From assembly GCF_001494595.1 (NCBI RefSeq), contig NZ_LN929908.1, forward strand, positions 3,440,468 through 3,504,467: 64,000 nt of DNA, written 5' to 3'. Position 1 is the stretch's first letter. Each line of letters begins with the position of its first letter. The notes under the pieces were generated by a model, which did not search any database, was not told where the DNA came from, and saw only the letters and a list, made by a program, of their open reading frames with translations. Both the position numbers and the translations under genes were made by a program. Positions 59,043 through 64,000 of the stretch are shown here, one piece after another. Source of the stretch: Mycobacterium sp. M26. GTDB taxonomy: Bacteria > Actinomycetota > Actinomycetes > Mycobacteriales > Mycobacteriaceae.

Positions 59043-60548
59043 CTATCCCTTTGCTGCTGATTCCGCGATCGCTGCCGACCAGCGGGCAGCGGCAGCAGCT
59101 CCCGGCCAGTCGTCGAGGGTGTCGATATAGAGCTGGCGCATCCGGGGCACCCATGTGTCAAGGTCGGTCTTCGTCCACTCCGCAGTCGGCAGCGGCTGAT
59201 GTACCACGACCTCGATGGTCCCCTGCTGCGCGACCTTCGCATTGCGCCACATGATCTCTCCGGCATTCCGAATGACGATCGGGATGATGGGAACACCGGC
59301 ATCCCAGGCCATGTGGAAGCCGCCCTTCTTGAAAGCGCCTACCGTCGGACTGTAAGAGCGCGTTCCTTCCGGCGAGATGACGACCGATACTCCCCGGCGC
59401 AGCCTGTCGACGGCAGGATCCAACGCCGACAATGCTTTCGACGTGTTCGTCCGGTCGACGAAAGCCACATCGGCCAACTCCAACAGCTTTCCCAGCACCG
59501 GCAGTTGCGCCAATTCGGCCTTGGCGACCGCAGTGAAGCCCCGTTGCACCACTCGTGTGGTCACCAACAGGTCGATCATCGCGCTCTGATGGTTGATGAA
59601 GAACACCGCGGGACGCGCCGCCGTGTGCTGCTCACCGGTCACCTCGATGCGAATGTCACTCAGCCAGCCGCCGAGGCGGCCGAACACCGAAGTGGTGATG
59701 TCCACCCCGGCGCGACGGTCCTGTGCCAGCACCCCGGCTACCAGGCCGCCGGTCAGAGCGGAAGCGAACCCACCGAGCAAACCGGCAGTGCGTATTACGG
59801 CGCGCGGATTGAACTGACTCTGCTTCCCGTCGAGTCGAACTGTTGCCCAACCCTTTTCAGCGGCATGCCGAGCCAGTTGTGCCCCTGGGTTCACCGGATG
59901 CGGATGACCCACGCCGCCGAGAAAGGGCACGTCCTCGTCACCGTTGGCATAGGCATGGCATCTCCCCAGGGCGAGTCGGCGGCGCTTCGCGAATTCGCGC
60001 ACCGCCGCCAGCTTGCCGTCTCCCCACGGCGGACGCCCGACGATCCCGCCGGTGACAATGCCATCCCGCAGTTCCAGCTCCGTGCACAGGATGTGCTCGA
60101 TTCCCAGCTCGCGCGCCATCGGAGCGACTTGCAGCCGCGTCGCAGACGAGGCCACCACCACCGTATGGCCCTGGTTCTGGTGAGCCCGGACAAGTCGCCA
60201 TGCCCCATGGAACAGGGCACCGGCAATGTCCTGGGTGAACAACTCGTCTCCGAGTTCGTCCAGTTCTTCCTGGGATCTGCCCGCCCAGCCCCGGATACCC
60301 TGCAGCAGAAGCTCTTTGAAGGTGGCCTCATCCAGGGGGCCGCCGGTGGCGGCCCGAAGCGTCCCGAAGAACTCGTCGGCGCCCAACTGGAAGTTGCGAG
60401 CCCGATGAGCCAGCAGTGCGCCAGCCGAGTAGCCCTGGATCAGGGTTCCGTCGAAGTCGAAGAACGCCGCCACCTTCGGGCCACTCGGCCCGGCCTTGAT
60501 CTGCGCGACAAGGTCATCGACGGTCGCTACCGGTGGGCCGTCAGCCAT
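59043..60548 (-). CDS. plsC: HAD phosphatase-like / 1-acylglycerol-3-phosphate acyltransferase fusion (PlsC type)
   Basis: This 501-residue protein has two domains. Residues 20-240 form a HAD-IB (SerB-like) phosphatase with DFDGT at 31-35 and ANGDEDVPFL. Residues 290-480 form a PlsC acyltransferase with FVDRTNTSKA, SPEGTRSYSP and IIPIVIR. Motif I reads NHQSAMID, so His320 and Asp326 are separated by five residues instead of four, which is unusual. M. tuberculosis Rv2483c is a comparable fusion. ATG at 60548 is preferred to 60554 because GACGGGA is better spaced. Confidence 0.9.
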   Translation of the reverse strand: MADGPPVATVDDLVAQIKAGPSGPKVAAFFDFDGTLIQGYSAGALLAHRARNFQLGADEFFGTLRAATGGPLDEATFKELLLQGIRGWAGRSQEELDELGDELFTQDIAGALFHGAWRLVRAHQNQGHTVVVASSATRLQVAPMARELGIEHILCTELELRDGIVTGGIVGRPPWGDGKLAAVREFAKRRRLALGRCHAYANGDEDVPFLGGVGHPHPVNPGAQLARHAAEKGWATVRLDGKQSQFNPRAVIRTAGLLGGFASALTGGLVAGVLAQDRRAGVDITTSVFGRLGGWLSDIRIEVTGEQHTAARPAVFFINHQSAMIDLLVTTRVVQRGFTAVAKAELAQLPVLGKLLELADVAFVDRTNTSKALSALDPAVDRLRRGVSVVISPEGTRSYSPTVGAFKKGGFHMAWDAGVPIIPIVIRNAGEIMWRNAKVAQQGTIEVVVHQPLPTAEWTKTDLDTWVPRMRQLYIDTLDDWPGAAAAARWSAAIAESAAKG

Positions 60549-60800
60549 GTCCATTCCCGTCCGACTCGTCGCGATAGATCGCGTCCGATCGCAAGTATGG
60601 GAGCCAACCACGCTGCCGACATCACCCCAGAGCCAAATATCCCCCCTCGGCGGTACGAAACTGCCCCAATATGGCGGCGCATCGGCACCTGCGCGAGCGG
60701 CACACTCACTCGTACGCGAAACTCTTTAGCCCACAAGGCTGTCAGAACTCGCGGCGCTCGTTGGTGAGCAGAAGTCGGGTGGAATGCCCGTCGGAGAGGC
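60549..60800. promoter_or_regulatory. Divergent promoter region between plsC and alpha/beta hydrolase
   Basis: This 252-bp non-coding gap separates the minus-strand plsC/plsB pair from the plus-strand lipid genes. It contains a ribosome site GGAGAGG just before 60801. I saw no strong palindrome, small gene or repeat in it. Confidence 0.4.
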
Positions 60801-61655
60801 ATGACTGGCGACATGGGCCAAAGTGACATTGCTCCGCCGCTGGAACTGACCGCCCTGCACCGCGGCGGGAGCGGGGAAGCGCTGCTCCTCCTGCACGGAA
60901 TCGGCGGAATCTGGCGGGCGTGGTCACCGCTGCTGCCCTACCTTGAGCCGCACCACGAGGTGATCGTTCCGACACTGCACGGGCACGCCGGCGGTCCCCC
61001 ACTTGATGCCGGCATCGAACCCTCCGTCGACGCGCTGGCCGACGCCATCGAGACCGAACTCGACCGGCTGGGCCTGCAGCGGGTGCATATCGCCGGGAAC
61101 TCCCTCGGCGGCTGGCTGGGCATCGAGCTCGCGAGGCGTGGGCGGGCGCGCTCGCTGGTGTTGTTGAGTCCGGCTGGGGCGTGGCGTTCGCCGCGCCGAA
61201 TCAAGATGGCATCGGTCGGGGTTCGGCTCGGGCTCCTCACCCTGGCGCGCTACTCCGGCCGGGCCGAGCGCCTGGCCGAGCGTCGTCTCATGCGCTGGTT
61301 GATGCTGGGCCGCCAGGTCGCCCATCCGCATCGGGTGCCGAAGGAAATGCTGGTGACCTACATCCACGCCACCGGCCACGCACCCATCGTCGAACCGCTG
61401 TTGCGGGTGCTCCACCTGCGCCCGGTGGATCCGCTGCCCGCCGATCGGGACTATCCGGTGCGGCTGGTGTGGGGCGAGCAGGATCGCGTCCTGCCGTTCA
61501 AACACTTCGGCTCGCCCATGCTCGAACGCCTACCGGGAGCGGAACTGATCCGACTCGAGGGTGTCGGGCACGTCCCGATGTACGACGACCCGGCGCGGGT
61601 CGCAGACCTCATCCTGCAAGTGACCCGTGATTCCACGGGTGCGGCGGCTCCGTAA
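60801..61655 (+). CDS. Alpha/beta hydrolase
   Basis: This 284-residue protein has LLHGIGGIWRAW, the nucleophile elbow GNSLGG, acid in WGEQDRVLPF and His in GVGHVPMYDDP, a complete triad. No signal peptide. It stands 10 bases before a WS/DGAT gene and divergent from plsC/plsB, so it may hydrolyse glycerolipid or wax esters. LipQ occupies a similar place in the M. tuberculosis Rv2482c-Rv2485c region, but this is a different subfamily by eye. Confidence 0.9.
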   Translation: MTGDMGQSDIAPPLELTALHRGGSGEALLLLHGIGGIWRAWSPLLPYLEPHHEVIVPTLHGHAGGPPLDAGIEPSVDALADAIETELDRLGLQRVHIAGNSLGGWLGIELARRGRARSLVLLSPAGAWRSPRRIKMASVGVRLGLLTLARYSGRAERLAERRLMRWLMLGRQVAHPHRVPKEMLVTYIHATGHAPIVEPLLRVLHLRPVDPLPADRDYPVRLVWGEQDRVLPFKHFGSPMLERLPGAELIRLEGVGHVPMYDDPARVADLILQVTRDSTGAAAP

Positions 61656-61665
61656 GGAGATGGAT

Positions 61666-63096
61666 ATGGCAAGCACCGACCCGGACATCCTGGCCTCGTG
61701 GGGCGGCGGGCCCGACATGAGCGCCTGGGAGGCGCTGATGTGGCGCAGTTCGGGAGACTATCGCACCCGTTCGACCGGGGTGATCATCGAAATTCTGGAC
61801 ACCGAGCCCGACTGGGACCGCCTCGTCGCCGCGCACGATGTGTTCACCCGACGGGTTCCACGACTGCGCGAGCGCGTCATCGAACCCGCCCTGCCACTGG
61901 TGTCCCCCGCATGGTCTCCGGATCCGAACTTCGACCTGGCGTATCACCTGCAACGGGTACGGCTGGCCGGCAATGGATCGCTGGCCGACCTGCATGAGCT
62001 TGCTGCCCAGTTCGGGGCCAGACCGGTGGACCCGGAGCGCCCGCCGTGGGAGGCGATGCTCGTCCTCGGTCTCGACGGCGACCGGGCCGCCTACCTGTTC
62101 AAAGCGCACCACAGCCTCAGTGACGGCATCGGATTCCTCCAACTACTCGACATCTCCCACGCGCACACCCGAAAGCACACCCCGGTAGCGGCCACCCCGG
62201 TACCCGACCCCCGCCCGAGCGCATCTCCAGAGGGACTGCTGGTCGACCGGCTCGGGAACCAAGCCGTCAACGCGCCGGTCAGCACCGCGCGCGGACTACT
62301 TGCCGCGGCCGGGCGGTTCGTCGGCGACCCGGTGGGAACCACCACCACCGCAGTCGAATTCGCACTGTCGCTGCGGCGCGTTCTGACCCCACCCGACGCT
62401 CCGCATTCTCCGGCGCTGACCGGCCGTGGATCCGGGTACCGGCTGGATACCTTCGACGTGCCACTCGCCGATCTCAAGGCGGCAGCCAAGACCGCCGGCG
62501 GATCGGTCAACGACGCCTTCCTGGCGGGCCTGCTCGGCGGATTTCGGCGATACCACGAATCGCTCTCGCTGTCGGTCGATGTGCTCCCGATGGCGATTCC
62601 GGTCAGCATCCGCACCGACGCCGACCCGATGGGAGCCAACAGATTCGCCGCGGCCCGATTTGTCGCACCCGTCGGCGAGCCCGACCCTCGCGCCCGCATC
62701 GCCGCAATCCACGAGTTTGTCGTCGACGCGCGCAATGAGCCGGCCCTCGGGTTCCTCGATCTCATCGCGCCTGCGCTAAGCCGCCTCCCCGAGATCGCGC
62801 TCACCCGTGTCGCCGGGCAGATGACCGAGCTCAATGACCTGCAGGCGTCCAACCTCGGCGCAATTACCCGGCCCCTGTACCTCGCCGGCGCCAAAGTCAC
62901 CCGCATTTATCCCATGGGTCCGCGGCCGGGCCTGCCAGCCATGGCCACGATGCTGACCTACGAGGGCACCTGCTGTATCGCGGTGAACTACGACCCCGAC
63001 GCCATCACCCAGCCGGACGATTTCGCCACGTGCCTGCGCGCCGGATTCGACGAGGTGGTCGCGCTGGGAACCGGCAAACCACGATCGAAAGGCTGA
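61666..63096 (+). CDS. Wax ester synthase/diacylglycerol acyltransferase (WS/DGAT family)
   Basis: This 476-residue protein carries the catalytic motif HHSLSDG (H148, H149, D153, G154), preceded by PPWEAMLVLGL and followed by the C-terminal DUF1298-type block VKVTRIYPMGPRPGLP-like (AKVTRIYPMGPRPG). It forms triacylglycerols or wax esters from acyl-CoA. ATG at 61666 has AAGGAG seven bases upstream; ATG 61660 is too close to it. Next to PlsB and PlsC it completes a Kennedy-type storage lipid set; the phosphatidate phosphatase step could be supplied by the HAD domain or elsewhere. Confidence 0.93.
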   Translation: MASTDPDILASWGGGPDMSAWEALMWRSSGDYRTRSTGVIIEILDTEPDWDRLVAAHDVFTRRVPRLRERVIEPALPLVSPAWSPDPNFDLAYHLQRVRLAGNGSLADLHELAAQFGARPVDPERPPWEAMLVLGLDGDRAAYLFKAHHSLSDGIGFLQLLDISHAHTRKHTPVAATPVPDPRPSASPEGLLVDRLGNQAVNAPVSTARGLLAAAGRFVGDPVGTTTTAVEFALSLRRVLTPPDAPHSPALTGRGSGYRLDTFDVPLADLKAAAKTAGGSVNDAFLAGLLGGFRRYHESLSLSVDVLPMAIPVSIRTDADPMGANRFAAARFVAPVGEPDPRARIAAIHEFVVDARNEPALGFLDLIAPALSRLPEIALTRVAGQMTELNDLQASNLGAITRPLYLAGAKVTRIYPMGPRPGLPAMATMLTYEGTCCIAVNYDPDAITQPDDFATCLRAGFDEVVALGTGKPRSKG

Positions 63097-63099
63097 CCA

Positions 63100-63426
63100 A
63101 TGAAATTTGACGACGTCATCGACATCCTGGATCGCTCGGTCGGCGGCCCCGACGCCGACGTGTCCTCCCACGGCCCGTTCTGGCGTGGTGTCACCCGAGA
63201 CCGCTTCGTTGCGATGAAGGTCGGGGGCCGCAAGCTGGTGACCCTCGGCGACGGCGCCGAGTCGAACCTGGTGAAGTCGCTGCGGGGCATCGCACCGTTC
63301 GGATCCGACCTGGAGCCCGCGCCTGAGGGGGCCAGCATCATGCGGATGCCGGCCTACCTGGACCCGATCTCCGACCAGGACATTGATCGAGTCGCGGCAT
63401 GGATCGACGAGGGCTGCCCGGATTAG
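63100..63426 (+). CDS. Small conserved-looking protein of unknown function
   Basis: This 108-residue protein begins three bases after the WS/DGAT stop. It is hydrophilic with no signal or membrane segment. The end, SIMRMPAYLDPISDQDIDRVAAWIDEGCPD, resembles the last helix of cytochrome c-like (PSCyt) domains, where the phrase I-x-x-W-I-D-x-G is common, but no CxxCH heme site is present. Function unknown; it is cotranscribed with the acyltransferase gene. Confidence 0.65.
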   Translation: MKFDDVIDILDRSVGGPDADVSSHGPFWRGVTRDRFVAMKVGGRKLVTLGDGAESNLVKSLRGIAPFGSDLEPAPEGASIMRMPAYLDPISDQDIDRVAAWIDEGCPD

Positions 63427-63552
63427 GCAGGGCGATACCCCCCAAAAGCGGGAGCAATCACTCCACCTAGTGGTGACGCGTCTGGGCCAGCAAGCGATGA
63501 GACTTGGCTCACGCCGTCAACAGGCGCAAGCCCCGTCGGAAAGAGGACTGAA

Positions 63553-64000
63553 GTGACAACCGTCCAAGACACCCAGGAAGCCGTCCTCCCGGACGAGATC
63601 GCTCGCCGGATCGTGCTCCCCGAGGGCCACGCCGACCTTCCCTCGCTGTACGAGGCGTACAAGTGGATGCGCCACAACATGCCGGTGGGCAAGGCGGTGG
63701 TAGACGGATACGACCCGCTGTGGCTGGTCAGCAAGTACGCCGACATTCAGGAGGTCGAAAGCCTCCAGCCCGATGTGTTCTCCGCCGGTGGCGGCGCCCA
63801 ACCGGGCACCCACAACCCCATCCTCGCCAACCAGGCCGGCGACGAGTTCACCAAAAGCCTGCTCGGCGGCAGCCTGAGGTTGATGGACGCACTGCCGTTC
63901 CTCGACCCACCGGAGCACACCACCGTCAAGAACATCGTGTTCGACTACTTCAAGCCGGGTCGACTCAAGGCCCTCGAGGGCCGGACGCAGGAACTGGCCA
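63553..64000 (+). CDS. Cytochrome P450, N-terminal part (cut by window edge)
   Basis: 149 codons from a GTG at 63553 (AGAGG upstream) to the window end, open throughout. The protein has the P450 N-terminal layout, YDPLWLVSKYADIQEVESL, FSAGGGAQPGTHNP and the C-helix block LDPPEHTTVKNIVFDYFKP, as in mycobacterial CYP families. The heme-binding loop lies beyond the window. The 126-bp gap before it (63427-63552) shows nothing notable. Confidence 0.9.
   Translation, partial: MTTVQDTQEAVLPDEIARRIVLPEGHADLPSLYEAYKWMRHNMPVGKAVVDGYDPLWLVSKYADIQEVESLQPDVFSAGGGAQPGTHNPILANQAGDEFTKSLLGGSLRLMDALPFLDPPEHTTVKNIVFDYFKPGRLKALEGRTQELA

Noticed and set aside
59199..60767. 522-codon plus-strand frame opposite plsC
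   Set aside because: It mirrors a clear HAD-PlsC gene and gives a His/Arg/Gln-rich product without domains.

Overview
The window looks like a chromosomal segment of a fast-growing, environmental mycobacterium (Mycolicibacterium type). It is GC-rich and densely packed with operons whose genes overlap by ATGA, GTGA or TGATG. It carries a complete yrbEAB-mceABCDEF operon followed by a DUF732 secreted protein, a plsB/plsC(HAD fusion)/WS-DGAT lipid locus, many FadD, FadE and crotonase paralogs, and P450, ferredoxin and Rieske genes. No rRNA, tRNA, insertion sequence, phage gene or CRISPR array was seen. All calls are from reading sequence and remembered family motifs; no searches were run.

Layout. 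1-6.5 kb: a partial DUF-type protein and a divergent TetR, a polytopic membrane protein, a small operon of NorE/NorF-like oxidase subunits III and IV with an unknown membrane protein, a second TetR and an aldehyde dehydrogenase. 6.7-14.7 kb: an oxidative catabolic operon of 3Fe-4S ferredoxin, SDR, cytochrome P450, single-component-type Rieske oxygenase, MshD-like GNAT, NTF2-DUF35 fusion, cysteine-less thiolase-like protein (candidate retro-aldolase) and acyl-CoA synthetase. 14.9-25.1 kb: the Mce lipid/sterol-type importer plus two secreted proteins. 25.0-30.6 kb, minus strand: acyl-CoA synthetase, BadI-type ring hydrolase, IVD-like acyl-CoA dehydrogenase, 2,4-dienoyl-CoA reductase-like SDR, MaoC hydratase and a small membrane protein, preceded by a 173-bp perfect tandem duplication carrying a regulator site. 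30.7-37.8 kb: a GntR gene and an aromatic-acid meta-cleavage operon (amidohydrolase/decarboxylase-like, class III extradiol dioxygenase, C-C hydrolase, Rieske dioxygenase alpha and beta, cis-diol dehydrogenase) ending in an IclR gene. 37.9-57.2 kb: a large CoA-ester beta-oxidation and ring-opening cluster with FadDs, FadEs, thiolase, a CoA-transferase-family protein lacking the usual Glu, an HMG-CoA-lyase-like enzyme, BadH-type dehydrogenase, BadK-like hydratase, two crotonases without canonical glutamates, and an SDR without its catalytic Tyr. 57.2-64 kb: glycerolipid acyltransferases, an alpha/beta hydrolase, a WS/DGAT, a small unknown protein and a truncated P450 at the edge.

How it fits together. 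The BadH, BadK-like and BadI steps plus acyl-CoA ligases and dehydrogenases make a cyclohexanecarboxyl-CoA-type ring-opening route, which by established chemistry also serves p-menthane acids such as perillate. The neighbouring meta-cleavage operon is laid out like a substituted-benzoate (cumate-like) pathway. The window therefore reads as a terpenoid, alicyclic and aromatic acid catabolic island with its own Mce importer. A FadR-type motif (consensus TTTGGTCTGACCATAATA) occurs at five positions before badI (twice), a fadD, the gntR/fadE divergent promoter and another fadE, which suggests that one GntR repressor controls both halves of the ring-opening pathway.
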